Below are positions 1 through 9,584 of a DNA stretch of 64,000 bases, one piece after another (the first letter of the stretch is position 1; each line of letters opens with the position of its first letter). Origin of the DNA: Sutcliffiella cohnii (lineage in GTDB: Bacteria; Bacillota; Bacilli; Bacillales; Bacillaceae_I); the NCBI RefSeq assembly GCF_002250055.1, contig NZ_CP018866.1, forward strand, positions 2,782,501 through 2,846,500. Reading direction: 5' to 3'. The notes beneath the pieces were generated by a model, which did no database searches, was not told where the DNA came from, and saw nothing but the letters and a program-made list of their open reading frames with translations. Both the position numbers and the translations under genes were made by a program.

Positions 1-489
1 GGCTTTTAAGGCTTTAACCGCACGGTGCTGAGTTGTTTTTACTTTACTTTCAGACCAACCTAACACTTGCGCAGTTTCTTGAATAGAGAGAGCTTGAATG
101 TAACGGAGAATAAGAACAATTCGGTGATCCATCTTACATTTATCTAAGCAACGATACAACAATTGAACCTGTTCATTTTTCACAGCTACTTCTTCCGGTA
201 ATGGTGCAACATCTTTCACTTGTTGCTTATTCCAATCAAACGTTTCAAGAAGTTTGTTTTTCCATCCCTTTTGTTTTCGAAATGAATCAATAGCTACATG
301 TTTAGCTATCGAAAATAGCCATGTTTTTTCACTACTTTTCCCTTCAAATCGGTCGTATGAGCGTAGAACTTTTATATAAACTTCTTGAACGAGGTCTTCC
401 GCTTGTTCTTTATTTTTCACCATATAAAATAAAAATTGATAGACGTCTTGGTGATATTTTTCATAGAGCTCTTGAAAAACGGCATGCAT
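1..489 (-). CDS. sigX: ECF sigma factor SigX (3' end cut by window edge)
   Basis: Extracytoplasmic-function RNA polymerase sigma factor that directs genes for cell-envelope charge and lipid modification. The frame is open from an ATG at 489 to the window edge, giving 163 residues of a protein normally about 190 long. Region 2 is seen as AEDLVQEVYIKVL followed by EKTWLFSIAKHVAIDSFRKQ; region 4 is SIQETAQVLGWSESKVKTTQ. The match to B. subtilis SigX is close. The start has a GGAGGG ribosome site 6 nt upstream. In B. subtilis sigX is followed by its anti-sigma gene rsiX, which would lie outside this window. Here the two genes before it are not resE but a cobalamin-riboswitch operon, so the usual resE-sigX adjacency is interrupted. 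Confidence 0.93.
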   Translation of the reverse strand, partial: MHAVFQELYEKYHQDVYQFLFYMVKNKEQAEDLVQEVYIKVLRSYDRFEGKSSEKTWLFSIAKHVAIDSFRKQKGWKNKLLETFDWNKQQVKDVAPLPEEVAVKNEQVQLLYRCLDKCKMDHRIVLILRYIQALSIQETAQVLGWSESKVKTTQHRAVKALKA

Positions 490-514
490 TCTAAACCCTC
501 CGTTCAATACATTA

Positions 515-540
515 GTCGAAACTTTTCGTACAAAGTTACA
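515..540 (-). promoter_or_regulatory. ECF-type (SigX-like) autoregulatory promoter of sigX
   Basis: On the minus strand TGTAAC (540-535) is followed after 16 nt by CGAC (518-515), about 25 nt before the sigX start codon. This matches the SigX-type -35/-10 pattern and suggests that sigX activates its own transcription, as in B. subtilis. Seen directly; the autoregulation is inferred. Confidence 0.75.
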
Positions 541-660
541 TTACAAATATATTACAAAATATTACGAATGACTAGATTTTTTTTAGTACTTTTTGGAAAA
601 CTTAAGAAGGCTTTAATAAGATATTTTAAAAGAGCAATAGTTTGGCTTTTTAAAAATTTA

Positions 661-691
661 AAAAAGAAGCCATAATATATGACTTCTTTTT
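661..691 (-). terminator. Rho-independent terminator after the ECF S-component gene
   Basis: AAAAAGAAG at 661-669 pairs with CTTCTTTTT at 683-691 around an AT-rich loop and ends in a T run on the minus strand. It lies just beyond the stop codon at 724. Confidence 0.6.
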
Positions 692-723
692 ATATATACT
701 ATATAACTAATTTCTAATTATAT

Positions 724-1239
724 CTACTGTTTATTATACGATTGCACCATAAACGAAGCTTCTCTTTTTATGATCGGGGATAGAATAGGATATAACACTA
801 TAAAGAATACGATATTTCCAATTGCATGATTAAAGTCAAACGGTAATCCCGCTAAGTAATACGGCCAAAACAATTTACCTATAATCAGGCGTTCTAGCGA
901 CATGATCAAACCAAAGAGCATGCCGCAAAATCCAGCGTACGTTGCAAGTAACCATATGGGCAATTTCTTAAATTTCATCCCAATGAGACCTGAAAGTACT
1001 CCAATTATGGACCACGCAATTATTTGAAGTAACGTCCAAGTACCACTACCTAAAAATAAGTTAGAAACAAATGCTGTTCCAGCAGCAAGTATGATACCGT
1101 TTTGAGGCCCCATCAAAAGGCAGCAAATAATAATGATTGCTGTAACAGGCTGTACATTAGGAACCGAGGAAAACACCATTCTACCTACTACACATAACGC
1201 TATTAATAAGCCTAATAAAGCAATTTTTCTTGTGCTCAT
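724..1239 (-). CDS. ECF transporter S component, probably for cobalamin or another corrinoid
   Basis: Integral membrane substrate-binding (S) subunit of an energy-coupling-factor vitamin transporter. The 171-residue protein has five to six hydrophobic helices, and the segment NVQPVTAIIIICCLLMGP after helix 1 is typical of CbrT/CblT-like S components. It shares one base (TAATG) with the upstream lipoprotein gene, so the two are translationally coupled. Both lie behind a cobalamin riboswitch, which makes a corrinoid the likely substrate. The ATPase and T subunits are not here; as in other group II ECF systems they are probably encoded elsewhere and shared. The family is clear; the substrate is inferred from the riboswitch. 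Confidence 0.8.
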   Translation of the reverse strand: MSTRKIALLGLLIALCVVGRMVFSSVPNVQPVTAIIIICCLLMGPQNGIILAAGTAFVSNLFLGSGTWTLLQIIAWSIIGVLSGLIGMKFKKLPIWLLATYAGFCGMLFGLIMSLERLIIGKLFWPYYLAGLPFDFNHAIGNIVFFIVLYPILSPIIKREASFMVQSYNKQ

Positions 1240-1658
1240 TAGCCTTCATACTTTGAATAGTTAAATTCAATAACATCGCCATCTTTTAACACATATTCGT
1301 TTGCGCCAACTAAGACTTCTTCATTATTTGCTGTATAAATCCAAAAGTAATTATTCTCGTAATCCGATTCAATACCGTTAATTCCTACAATAAATGCACC
1401 ACTATCGTCTGTTGTTAATTCAAAGTGCTCATGCATTACATCCATCAGTGTTTCTCCTTCTTCAAACTGCAATGCCTCTTCACTTATTACTTCTTCCCCG
1501 TTATCTTTTACTAATTTAATCGTTACTTTGTTTACTTCTTCATTTTGTTCTACTCCAGCATTTGCGTTGTTATTTGTATTATTTGTGTTGTCTGCTGCAC
1601 ACCCCGTCACAATAAGAGATATTGCAACTAATAAACTAATCCAAATTTTTTTCATCAC
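1239..1658 (-). CDS. DUF4430 (transcobalamin C-terminal-like) lipoprotein
   Basis: Exported lipoprotein of 139 residues. The signal peptide ends in a lipobox, IVTGCAA, with the lipidated cysteine at residue 20. An Asn-rich linker follows, then one domain from about residue 42 that matches DUF4430, with the segments EEGETLMDVM, YFWIYTANNEE and KDGDVIEFNYSKYEG. This fold is related to the C-terminal domain of transcobalamin and intrinsic factor. A surface corrinoid-capture role feeding the overlapping S component is inferred from this and the riboswitch. The start could be the GTG at 1658 or the ATG at 1655; the site AAGGA spaces better to the GTG. Confidence 0.82.
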   Translation of the reverse strand: MMKKIWISLLVAISLIVTGCAADNTNNTNNNANAGVEQNEEVNKVTIKLVKDNGEEVISEEALQFEEGETLMDVMHEHFELTTDDSGAFIVGINGIESDYENNYFWIYTANNEEVLVGANEYVLKDGDVIEFNYSKYEG

Positions 1659-1683
1659 GTAATTCCCATCCTTTTATATATTA

Positions 1684-1723
1684 TGAAAAAAAATAAATAG
1701 CTCATCCTTAAAGGATGAGCTAT
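1684..1723 (-). terminator. Terminator of the cobalamin riboswitch expression platform
   Basis: ATAGCTCATCC at 1697-1707 pairs with GGATGAGCTAT at 1713-1723, followed on the minus strand by an uninterrupted T run. It lies between the riboswitch aptamer and the lipoprotein start, as expected for an OFF switch by attenuation. A further stem just upstream (ACGACAA at 1726-1732 with TTGTCGT near 1785) may be part of the switch. Confidence 0.85.
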
Positions 1724-1774
1724 AAAACGACAACAATGAGGAATTCACCTTCTGCAGCAGGTTCAATACCATAT

Positions 1775-1995
1775 TGTCGTTTCAGCTACTCATACCCCGA
1801 AGCTTCGAAACTTGTAAGTTCATTGGCAGGTCTACTGACTTATGCTTCTTCCTACTTTGAGCCTTCCCGTATGACGAACTCTCATTCCATACATACAGTG
1901 GTTACCTCATTTCGTCCACATTTACAGTTGCGGGGACAGTTTTGGATTCGCACCAAATTCCCTTTTAAGCCACAGTGTGACACCAATTTACTTAT
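1775..1995 (-). ncRNA. Cobalamin (B12) riboswitch
   Basis: On the minus strand the leader contains GGTGCGAATCC (about 1954-1944), then CTGTCCCCGCAACTGTAA, and the B12 box AGTCAGTAGACCTGCC at 1840-1825. These are the conserved core elements of AdoCbl riboswitches in the right order. It precedes the DUF4430 lipoprotein and S-component operon and a strong terminator, so B12 should repress transport. The outer boundaries are approximate. Confidence 0.92.
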
Positions 1996-2099
1996 AATTA
2001 TTAAGTTTATGAATACAGTACCATCTTACACAAAGAAGTATAAAATGACAAGAAAAATTGTTTCATAATAAACAAGATTATTCGGTACAACTTAACAAA

Positions 2100-3872
2100 T
2101 TATTGCACAGTTCGTGGAATAACGAGAGAAAATGTCGTTCCCTCATTTAGTTTAGAATGTACACCTATTGAGCCGTTATGTGACTCTATTATATTTTTAA
2201 CAATCGACAATCCTAAACCTGTTCCAGATCTACCTCTAGTTCTAGCCTTGTCCGCTTTATAGAAGCGTTCAAATACAAATGGTATATCTTCTTCTGGTAT
2301 GCCTTGTCCAGTATCTTGTACATCTACTTTCATTCCAAGCTCTCCAAGCTCAACTCGAATCGTGATACTACCACCTGAATCTGTGTGACGTAGTGCATTA
2401 TCAATTAAGTTAGTAAAAACTTGTTCCATTTTATCTACATCAAAATCAACTAGCGTGTCCCCAATTATTTCTGAATGAAGATCTACCATTTTCTCTTTAG
2501 CAAGACCATGAAACTTTCGAATCATTTTATCAAAAAACTCTTCCACTTCAACTTGTTCCCTGTTCACGGTGCTATGTCCAGACTCTAATCTAGCTAAATC
2601 AAGTAGGTCATTTACTAACCTCCCCATACGAAGTGACTCATCATAAATAACGGAGGCAAGTTCTTTCTTTTCTTCTTCGCTACCAGCAATATCATCCACT
2701 ATTGCTTCACTATATCCTTGAAGCATTGAAATTGGCGTACGTAACTCGTGAGAAACGTTAGCGATAAATCCTTCTCTTAATTTATCTAAACGTCTTTCTT
2801 CCGTCATATCACGAATGACAGCTACTGCACCACGCACGTGGGTATTATTATATAAAGGACTCATGACGATTACCCAAGTTCTCCCCTGGTAGGTAAGTTC
2901 CATACTTTGCTCTCTTTCAAAGTTGACGACCCGTTGAAACATCTCTTTTATTTCATGAGGTAATTGTTCCCGCGTATCACTACCTTCTTGGTAAAACCAT
3001 GCTTGCAAGAAACGTTCAGCAGGCGGATTCGTTATTAATATTGTCCCATCACGATTTAGCGTTATTACTCCATCTGCCATACTACTTAATATGTTTGCCA
3101 AATGTTCTTTTTCTTGATTAAGTGCATTTAAGTTAAACTTTAATTGTCTTCCCATTTGATTAAACGCCATCGCAAGTTCACCGATTTCATCATACGTTAA
3201 GATCGGAACTTTCGTGTCAAACTTACCTCTCGCTACTTCAAAAGCAGCCTCCCTCATTTTCCTTAATGGCGAGGTTACTCTTGATATTAAGAAAAACGCA
3301 AAAATGGTTGTAAGGAAAATAGCAATCCCCGCGGATATTAAAATAAGTTGTGTTGTTTGGTTCGTCGTTTCTTTAATCGCTGTTAACGATTGGTACATAT
3401 AAACTGCGCCATCTTCTACACCATCAATATGAAGTGGGGTACCAACAATCATCATTTCTCCAAAAGCTTCTGATTCAGAATCTAAATCGGGTGAGTATGA
3501 TTTTTTCGTTACAATTGTATGATCAAGGAAAACTTGGGAAAGTTCCTCATCTTCTCGGAAAAATTCGCTAGGTAAAACAGCATCTGTCTCATCTGTTGGG
3601 GAATGCCAGTAATGATCCTTGTCTGAAAAAATAATTACTCGAGAAACATCATCCGCAAGTTGCCAAGCAATTGATTTTGCCAGTTCAAAATCTTCATGTT
3701 CCTCTACAATCATCGATATTTTTCTACCTAACTGTGTTAATTCTCTTTCCGCCTCATTTACATGGTAGTTCTCGAAAAACTCTAATAACAATATTGTTAA
3801 AATAAATAATACAAACGTAAAAAGAAGTAAAATGGTAAGCCAAAGCTTACCTACAACACTTTTCCAAATCAT
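2100..3872 (-). CDS. resE: Sensor histidine kinase ResE
   Basis: Membrane sensor kinase that phosphorylates ResD in response to oxygen limitation, nitric oxide and the redox state of the respiratory chain. Order of parts in the 590 residues: membrane helix 1 (about 9-33), extracytoplasmic domain (34-172), helix 2 (174-197), HAMP, a PAS domain (about 258-355), HisKA with the phospho-accepting His375 in [12 protein letters not shown], then the ATPase domain with [10 protein letters not shown] and [11 protein letters not shown]. Its ATG overlaps the resD stop by 4 nt (ATGA), so the two are coupled. Length and layout match B. subtilis ResE. Confidence 0.95.
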   Translation of the reverse strand: MIWKSVVGKLWLTILLLFTFVLFILTILLLEFFENYHVNEAERELTQLGRKISMIVEEHEDFELAKSIAWQLADDVSRVIIFSDKDHYWHSPTDETDAVLPSEFFREDEELSQVFLDHTIVTKKSYSPDLDSESEAFGEMMIVGTPLHIDGVEDGAVYMYQSLTAIKETTNQTTQLILISAGIAIFLTTIFAFFLISRVTSPLRKMREAAFEVARGKFDTKVPILTYDEIGELAMAFNQMGRQLKFNLNALNQEKEHLANILSSMADGVITLNRDGTILITNPPAERFLQAWFYQEGSDTREQLPHEIKEMFQRVVNFEREQSMELTYQGRTWVIVMSPLYNNTHVRGAVAVIRDMTEERRLDKLREGFIANVSHELRTPISMLQGYSEAIVDDIAGSEEEKKELASVIYDESLRMGRLVNDLLDLARLESGHSTVNREQVEVEEFFDKMIRKFHGLAKEKMVDLHSEIIGDTLVDFDVDKMEQVFTNLIDNALRHTDSGGSITIRVELGELGMKVDVQDTGQGIPEEDIPFVFERFYKADKARTRGRSGTGLGLSIVKNIIESHNGSIGVHSKLNEGTTFSLVIPRTVQ

Positions 3873-4588
3873 GACTCATTGCCAGCCTCAAACTTATAAC
3901 CTACACCCCAAACTGTAACAATCATTTTTGCTGCATGTTCGGATACTTTATTTAATTTTTCTCTTAACCTCTTTACATGAGTATCTACTGTACGTAAATC
4001 ACCAAAGAACTCATATTGCCAAACTTCCTTTAATAGTTGCTCTCGATCAAAAACTTTGTCCGGTGATTTTGCTAAAAAATATAAAAGCTCGTACTCTTTA
4101 GGGGTTAAGTTAACATCTTTTCCGTCAGCACTTACTCTATGTGCATCATTATCTATTGTTAAATGAGGGTATACAATAATATCTTTTGAAGATGTTTCTG
4201 TATTTAAAAAGCTTGTTGATGACGCGCGGCGTAAAAGCGCTTTAACTCTAAGCACTACCTCACGTGGGCTGAACGGTTTAACGATATAATCGTCCGTACC
4301 AACTTCAAAACCTTGAACACGATTTGCTTCTTCTCCTTTAGCAGTTAACATAATTACTGGTGTTGCTTTTTTCTCTCGCAATTCTTTACAAACTTCCATG
4401 CCGTCCATTCCTGGCATCATAAGGTCTAGTAATATAACGTCATAATCATTCTCTAAAGCTAACGATAATGCGTCCTCACCATTATCTGCTTCTTCGATTA
4501 CATAATTTTCTCTTTCTAGATACATTTTCAAAAGTCGACGAATTCGTTCTTCATCATCGACTACTAATATTTTATACTCTTGTTCCAT
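3869..4588 (-). CDS. resD: Response regulator ResD
   Basis: OmpR/PhoB-family transcription factor that activates aerobic and anaerobic respiration genes. The receiver domain shows the acidic pair DD at 11-12, phospho-acceptor Asp55 ([10 protein letters not shown]), and the conserved Thr and Lys in LTAKG and IVKPF. A winged-helix DNA-binding domain ends in [13 protein letters not shown]. It has 239 residues, with AGGAGG 8 nt before the ATG. A terminator lies between resC and resD, so resDE probably also has its own promoter, as in B. subtilis. Confidence 0.95.
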   Translation of the reverse strand: MEQEYKILVVDDEERIRRLLKMYLERENYVIEEADNGEDALSLALENDYDVILLDLMMPGMDGMEVCKELREKKATPVIMLTAKGEEANRVQGFEVGTDDYIVKPFSPREVVLRVKALLRRASSTSFLNTETSSKDIIVYPHLTIDNDAHRVSADGKDVNLTPKEYELLYFLAKSPDKVFDREQLLKEVWQYEFFGDLRTVDTHVKRLREKLNKVSEHAAKMIVTVWGVGYKFEAGNES

Positions 4589-4711
4589 CTTTCCATCCTC
4601 CTAATTTTCATACTAGTTCCGTATCATTAAGTACTCTTTCCTATTGTATCTAATATTTCTTCACAACGTCTAGCAAAGTCAGTGCTTGAGTAAATTATCC
4701 TTATATTAATG

Positions 4712-4740
4712 TAAGCCTCCACATATGATGTGAAGGCTTA
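4712..4740 (-). terminator. Hairpin terminator between resC and resD
   Basis: TAAGCCTCCACAT (4712-4724) and ATGTGAAGGCTTA (4728-4740) pair with one mismatch. The site suits partial termination of resABC transcription before resDE. Confidence 0.6.
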
Positions 4741-4767
4741 TGAAATTATTCATCTAATCAGTTTAAT

Positions 4768-5931
4768 CTACATCGCGTAAGAGTGTAGTCCGGCAATAAT
4801 TAAGTTTACTCCAATTAAGTTAAACATAATAATAGCAAATCCAACTAAGGCAAGCCAAGCCGATTTTTCTCCGTGCCAGCCTTTTCCAATACGTAAGTGT
4901 AGATATGCTGCATAAAATAGCCATGTGATCAATGCCCAAACTTCTTTCGGGTCCCAACCCCAAAATCTAGTCCATGCAATTTGAGCCCAAATCATAGCAA
5001 AGATTAATCCGCCTAGTGTAAAAACTGGGAAACCTATAGCAACAGAGCGATAACCAATTTCGTCTGCAACATCAAGGTTTACTCTTCTTACTGCTGGTTT
5101 TAGTAAAACTCCTAGAGGTTTTCTAAATAATAATCTTATAAGTACATATAAAATAGCTCCTGTAATAATAGACCAAATAACTGTATTCAATTTTTGTGTA
5201 TGAATAATAGCTGGTAAACTTACAAGAGGGTTCATTCTATCTTCTGTAAGTAATTCCCCTTGGTTTGGACCAACTAACGGAGGAAGCACGTATTCAACCG
5301 TTGCCTCTGCTCCACGTTTATCAATATATTTGAAGTTTGCTTCATAATCCATCGAACTAAAAATAACCGTAATAACAACAAAACCAATAAATACAACAAG
5401 CGTAAATAATGAAAATTCAAGCCAAAAAGGTTTTTTTCCTTTTTTACTGTAATCCACTACTTTTATTAAATAAATTAGTCCAGCTACGAAGCTCATTCCT
5501 AGTATTGCAATTCCTAAACTCGTTGTAATAACGTGAATCGGTAACCAATGAGATTGCAATGCTGGAATTAAAGGAGTTATATCGGACGGAAACATACTTG
5601 CAAATGCAATTAGTATTAAAGCAATTGGTAATGCAAATAATCCTAATGTACTTGTTTTATAAATAAAGTAAAGTACGATGAATGCAAGAACAATCGTCAT
5701 CCCAAAAAATGTAGTAAATTCATATAAGTTACTAACAGGAGCATGTCCTCCAGCAATCCATCTTGTTATAAAATATCCTAAATGAGCAACAAATCCCACA
5801 ATCGTAATAGAAATGGCTAATTTTGACCATTTGCTTCCTTCTTTCGATTTTAAAGCTCCACCGAAGAAAGCGGTACCTATCAGATATAGAAGAAATGCTG
5901 CATATAGCAAGTTACCACTTAACTGTGCCAT
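4768..5931 (-). CDS. resC: Cytochrome c biogenesis protein ResC (CcsA family)
   Basis: Polytopic membrane protein of system II cytochrome c maturation. With ResB it moves heme across the membrane and ligates it to apocytochrome. The hallmark tryptophan-rich WWD-type segment is present as [18 protein letters not shown], with conserved histidines in adjacent loops. It is about 387 residues long. The ATG at 5931 is preferred over an upstream GTG at 5940 because AAAGGGTGA is correctly spaced from it. resB ends at 5950, so the genes are nearly contiguous. Confidence 0.94.
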   Translation of the reverse strand: MAQLSGNLLYAAFLLYLIGTAFFGGALKSKEGSKWSKLAISITIVGFVAHLGYFITRWIAGGHAPVSNLYEFTTFFGMTIVLAFIVLYFIYKTSTLGLFALPIALILIAFASMFPSDITPLIPALQSHWLPIHVITTSLGIAILGMSFVAGLIYLIKVVDYSKKGKKPFWLEFSLFTLVVFIGFVVITVIFSSMDYEANFKYIDKRGAEATVEYVLPPLVGPNQGELLTEDRMNPLVSLPAIIHTQKLNTVIWSIITGAILYVLIRLLFRKPLGVLLKPAVRRVNLDVADEIGYRSVAIGFPVFTLGGLIFAMIWAQIAWTRFWGWDPKEVWALITWLFYAAYLHLRIGKGWHGEKSAWLALVGFAIIMFNLIGVNLIIAGLHSYAM

Positions 5932-5949
5932 AGTAATCACCCTTTTAAA

Positions 5950-7593
5950 TTAAGTTTTATCATTTTCTGAATTCTTTTCTTCTTCTGTTTGGTCAATAGG
6001 TATTGAAATTTTTGAATGCTCCAACGCCTTAGAAATATCTTTCTTCAGACCAAACCAGTTTTTATTCGTATGTGCGGCAAGCCACACTTCATTCCCATTT
6101 CGTTTTACCCATACACGGCGGTGATTCCAATACATCCCTTGAATAACACCAATCATAAATATAGTTCCACCTAAACCAAAAATCCAAAGTGTATGATCAA
6201 CACGAACGGTAAGTCCAGCTGCATTTCTAGTTTCTAATCCTGCAAAAGCCATGCGATATTCGTTATTACCTTCTGGTTCTAAATTTTGCTGAATTGCGAC
6301 TAAGCTTATTTCTCCCTTTGGTTTATCTGGAGTTATCATTCGGAATACGAATGCTGGATTATTCGGCACTCTTGTTCTAGTTCCTGGTTCCCCTTCGTTT
6401 AAAAAGAAGTCAGGAAAATAGTTTACGATTTGGACAGAATAACCGTCACCTAAATCATATAATGTTTCAGGTTTTGTTAAATCTACTGTAATTGTTCCAA
6501 AATTTTCATTTGTTTCTTTATTCAATAGATTAAATGACATCGTTTTAAATTCATTTAATTTAAAGTCTACTTGGTATATTCCGAAAGAATCATGTTTTAA
6601 TGGTTCGTTAACTCTAATGGCATGTTCTTTTACTACACTTAATTCCGGTTCAGCACCGTGAACAATGTCCCCTACTCTTTCATATAATACTGCATTTGTT
6701 TGATAATTGGAAACTAGCATACCATTTCCGGCACGTTCAATTGCTTGATTGAACACTTCATCCGTAGATTCCGAATCATAAACTTCCAGTAAGAAACTTT
6801 CATTTTCTAAATAATACTGACCGTCTGTACCAGGAATCGATAATAATTCACCTTCTCTTACCCACAATACTTCATCAAGGTACATTCCAGGGACGGATCT
6901 TAATATTGCTGCGGCTAAAAAAATAATTAATCCAATATGGTTGACATAAGGACCCCATCTCGAGAAACGGCCTTTTTCTGCTAATATGTTACCGTTTTCT
7001 TCACGAATATTATATCCTCGTTTTTTTAACCCTGCTTTAACTATAGCAATCTCATCATCATGAATTTCAACAGTAGTTTTACCGAAAACACGTTGTCTAG
7101 TTAAAAAACTATCATGCCTCGTTACTCTTTGATTTTTTAAAGCTTTATACAGTGGAATAACACGGTCTAAACTACAAATGACTAAGGAAATTCCAATAGA
7201 TGCTACAAGTATTAAGTACCACCATGAACTATATAAATTGTGAAATCCTAACGTATAATACAATTTACCGAAAAAACCGTGTTCCATTTCGTAATATTCA
7301 CTTGCAGCCATCGTTGGCGGTATGTACATTTCTTGTGGGAAAATGGTTCCGAATGATGAAGCTATTAAAGTAATAACAATTAACCAAACTCCAACTTTTA
7401 CAGAAGAGAAAAAGTTCCAAATTTTATCAACAATCGTTTTATTATAAGTTTGGGACCTTCTAGCACTTCCTTCGTAAGTCATGTCTAAAAGTTTAGTTTT
7501 AGTTTTTTCATTTTCTGTCGGTTTTCCACAAGCTTCACATAAAATTGTACCGTGTGGATTTACATGTCCACACTCACATTTCATTTCATTCAT
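5950..7593 (-). CDS. resB: Cytochrome c biogenesis protein ResB (Ccs1 family)
   Basis: Partner of ResC in heme delivery for c-type cytochromes, located in the cytoplasmic membrane. The 547-residue protein has three membrane helices near the N-terminus (starting around VWLIVITLIASSFGTIFP), a large external domain, and one helix near residue 470. An N-terminal zinc-ribbon-like motif (CECGHVNPHG then CEACGKP) precedes the first helix. AAGGAG lies 8 nt before the ATG. The gene is between resA and resC, as in B. subtilis. Confidence 0.94.
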   Translation of the reverse strand: MNEMKCECGHVNPHGTILCEACGKPTENEKTKTKLLDMTYEGSARRSQTYNKTIVDKIWNFFSSVKVGVWLIVITLIASSFGTIFPQEMYIPPTMAASEYYEMEHGFFGKLYYTLGFHNLYSSWWYLILVASIGISLVICSLDRVIPLYKALKNQRVTRHDSFLTRQRVFGKTTVEIHDDEIAIVKAGLKKRGYNIREENGNILAEKGRFSRWGPYVNHIGLIIFLAAAILRSVPGMYLDEVLWVREGELLSIPGTDGQYYLENESFLLEVYDSESTDEVFNQAIERAGNGMLVSNYQTNAVLYERVGDIVHGAEPELSVVKEHAIRVNEPLKHDSFGIYQVDFKLNEFKTMSFNLLNKETNENFGTITVDLTKPETLYDLGDGYSVQIVNYFPDFFLNEGEPGTRTRVPNNPAFVFRMITPDKPKGEISLVAIQQNLEPEGNNEYRMAFAGLETRNAAGLTVRVDHTLWIFGLGGTIFMIGVIQGMYWNHRRVWVKRNGNEVWLAAHTNKNWFGLKKDISKALEHSKISIPIDQTEEEKNSENDKT

Positions 7594-7605
7594 ATGAATT
7601 TCTCC

Positions 7606-8139
7606 TTATTGATTGTTCGGTAAGATTAACTCCATACTCTCTTGCACCATTCTTTCAGTCATGCCAGTTGTAATAATTTTCACAACTTCACCATTTTCAT
7701 CAATAAGAAAAGTAGTAGGAATTGGTTTTATACCGTATGCTTGTCTCACTTGTCCTGTTTTATCAATAGGAATAGGAAATGTTAACCCATAACGATCGCG
7801 GAAACTTCGCACTGCAACATCCGTTTCTTGAATGTTCACGGCGATTATTTCCACTCCTTTATCTTGATAGAATTGATACTGATTCTCCATGTAGGGCATT
7901 TCTTTTTCACATGGTGGACACCAAGTTCCCCAAAAATTTAGAAATACTCCTTTCCCTCTATAGTCTGAAAGCTGAAAAGTATTTCCTTCTAAATCTTTTA
8001 ATGCAAAATCAGGAGCTGTATCCCCAACATTAACTAACGCTCTCGTATGAAAAAAGTTAGTGTAAATTGTATAAGTTAATGCCGCTAACAGGAGAACTAG
8101 AATAGTTGAACGCATAAAAAATCTATTTTTCTTATTCAT
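7606..8139 (-). CDS. resA: Thiol-disulfide oxidoreductase ResA
   Basis: Membrane-anchored thioredoxin-like protein that reduces the CXXCH cysteines of apocytochrome c before heme attachment. A single N-terminal helix (about 10-28) anchors it outside the membrane. The active site is WCPPC with Cys74 and Cys77, in the setting FLNFWGTWCPPCEKEMP, and the cis-proline region is KPIPTTFLID. It has 177 residues and is the first gene of the res operon. Confidence 0.95.
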   Translation of the reverse strand: MNKKNRFFMRSTILVLLLAALTYTIYTNFFHTRALVNVGDTAPDFALKDLEGNTFQLSDYRGKGVFLNFWGTWCPPCEKEMPYMENQYQFYQDKGVEIIAVNIQETDVAVRSFRDRYGLTFPIPIDKTGQVRQAYGIKPIPTTFLIDENGEVVKIITTGMTERMVQESMELILPNNQ

Positions 8140-8245
8140 TCTTCAAAAATCTCCTATCCTTATAATTTTCTACGCTATTATAACATTTATCACTTTTTAC
8201 ATAGTGGATAGATTATGAATTCTTTATGACAGATTAAACAAAATC

Positions 8246-8270
8246 AAGGTGGGAAGCATTGCCCCACCTT
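8246..8270 (-). terminator. Hairpin between rluB and resA
   Basis: AAGGTGGG (8246-8253) pairs with CCCACCTT (8263-8270). The T tract that follows on the minus strand is weak, so this may be a leaky terminator after rluB, allowing some readthrough into resA. Confidence 0.45.
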
Positions 8271-8339
8271 ACCTTTTACACTATATAAGCAAAGCAAGTA
8301 TGTCAATCAAAGCGCTTTTTGAACAAGGGTTAAAATTCA

Positions 8340-9071
8340 TTATCTTTTTTGTTTCGTCGTAGCTAATACTCTAAGTTGTTTAACTTCATGAGGTGTTAAT
8401 TCTCGGTATTCGCCTGGTTGTAAACCTTGTAATGTTAAATGTGCATACCGTTCTCTTCTTAGTTTTAACACAGGATGACCTATTGCTTCGAACATACGTC
8501 GTACTTGACGATTTCTTCCTTCACGAATGGTCATTTCATATATAGCTGTTTGCTTTTTCTTATCCATAGAAACTAATTTCACAACTGCTGGAGCAGTTTT
8601 TCCGTCTTCAAGGACTATTCCTCTTTCTAACTTTTTTATTGCTTCGCGGGTAGGAATACCTTTTACCTTTGCGATATACAGTTTATCTACTTCATATTTA
8701 GGGTGCATTAAACTATTGGCAAACTCTCCATCATTTGTCATAATTAATAACCCGGATGTATCATAGTCTAGACGGCCTACAGGGTAAATTCTTTCCTCAA
8801 TGAAAGGAAAAAAGTCTGTAACTACCTTCCTCCCTTTGTCATCACTTACACTCGAAATAACACCTCTCGGCTTATATAGTAGGTAGTATACTGGTTCTTC
8901 TCTATGTACTGGTATACCTTCAACTTCTACTTTATCATTTCGATTTACTTTTACTCCTAGTTCGGAAACTACTTTCCCGTTAACTGTTACTTTTCCTTCT
9001 TGAATTAATTGTTCCGCTTTTCTTCTAGACGCTATTCCCGAATGGGCAATAACTTTTTGTAAACGTTCCAT
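8340..9071 (-). CDS. rluB: 23S rRNA pseudouridine synthase RluB
   Basis: RsuA/RluB-family enzyme that modifies a uridine in the peptidyl-transferase region of 23S rRNA. An N-terminal S4 domain (RLQKVIAHSGIASRRKAEQL) is followed by the catalytic domain with the motif GRLDYDTSGLLIMTND, whose Asp is the catalytic nucleophile. The 243-residue length is typical. In B. subtilis this gene (formerly ypuL) also lies between spmB and resA. Confidence 0.93.
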   Translation of the reverse strand: MERLQKVIAHSGIASRRKAEQLIQEGKVTVNGKVVSELGVKVNRNDKVEVEGIPVHREEPVYYLLYKPRGVISSVSDDKGRKVVTDFFPFIEERIYPVGRLDYDTSGLLIMTNDGEFANSLMHPKYEVDKLYIAKVKGIPTREAIKKLERGIVLEDGKTAPAVVKLVSMDKKKQTAIYEMTIREGRNRQVRRMFEAIGHPVLKLRRERYAHLTLQGLQPGEYRELTPHEVKQLRVLATTKQKR

Positions 9072-9282
9072 TATTTCACCTCATTATATTCCATAACCTA
9101 ATCGGTTAAGTTACCTACTTATATGATAGCCATTTTTCACAATATTTTATTATAACGTACTATAACTATTATGGAAAGTAACATACTTTTTAGATATTTT
9201 ATAAGTTAGGTGTTTTATTTCACCCTTATAATACATTAAATTATAGGCACCATAGATTGATTATACTAAAGTTAGCTTACAC

Positions 9283-9436
9283 GATTAAGTTAGTCCGTTT
9301 CACTTCGCTGCAGGTACTCGCTTTCCGCGGGGAGGGAGCCAAGCCTCCTAGGCTGCGCCTGTGGGGTCTCGGCCTTCCCTCTTCCTCCCGCTGGAGTCTC
9401 GCACCTTCCGCTTCCACTCACGATTCTAAACTAATA
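9283..9436 (+). repeat. GC-rich dispersed repeat, family 1, copy 1
   Basis: About 150 bases, far richer in GC than its surroundings, beginning TTAGTCCGTTTCACTTCGCT and including CTCGCTTTCCGCGGGGAG and CGCTGGAGTCTCGCACCTTC. A second copy with the same ends and a diverged middle lies at 39607-39759. The two halves are partly complementary, so an RNA or single strand could fold. Confidence 0.85.
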
Positions 9437-9584
9437 TTCTTATATTATTTTGAAAACATAATCAACTAATTTCATGCCCATGGGTGAATAAAATTAGGTG
9501 AAAAGGGCAGTTAAATATGGCAAACGCAACAGAGATGAACATAACAACACACTTCTATATATTATAAATTCTGGTATATGACAA

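Noticed and set aside
436-675. 79-codon plus-strand frame opposite the sigX start
   Set aside because: It overlaps the sigX promoter and start region, is AT-rich and has no ribosome site.
1715-2068. 117-codon plus-strand frame in the B12 riboswitch
   Set aside because: The DNA is fully explained by the conserved riboswitch on the minus strand.
8311-8326. cre-like AAGCGCTT core upstream of resA
   Set aside because: Only the short centre matches; the flanks fit poorly and the place is within the rluB-resA gap with no clear promoter.
9257-9469. Plus-strand open frame of 70 codons in the GC-rich repeat
   Set aside because: A similar frame (VRFTSLQVLAFRGE against VRSTSLQVLAFRGE) is open in the second repeat copy at 39586-39780. 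The likeness follows from shared repeat DNA, the ends differ, and there is no ribosome site.
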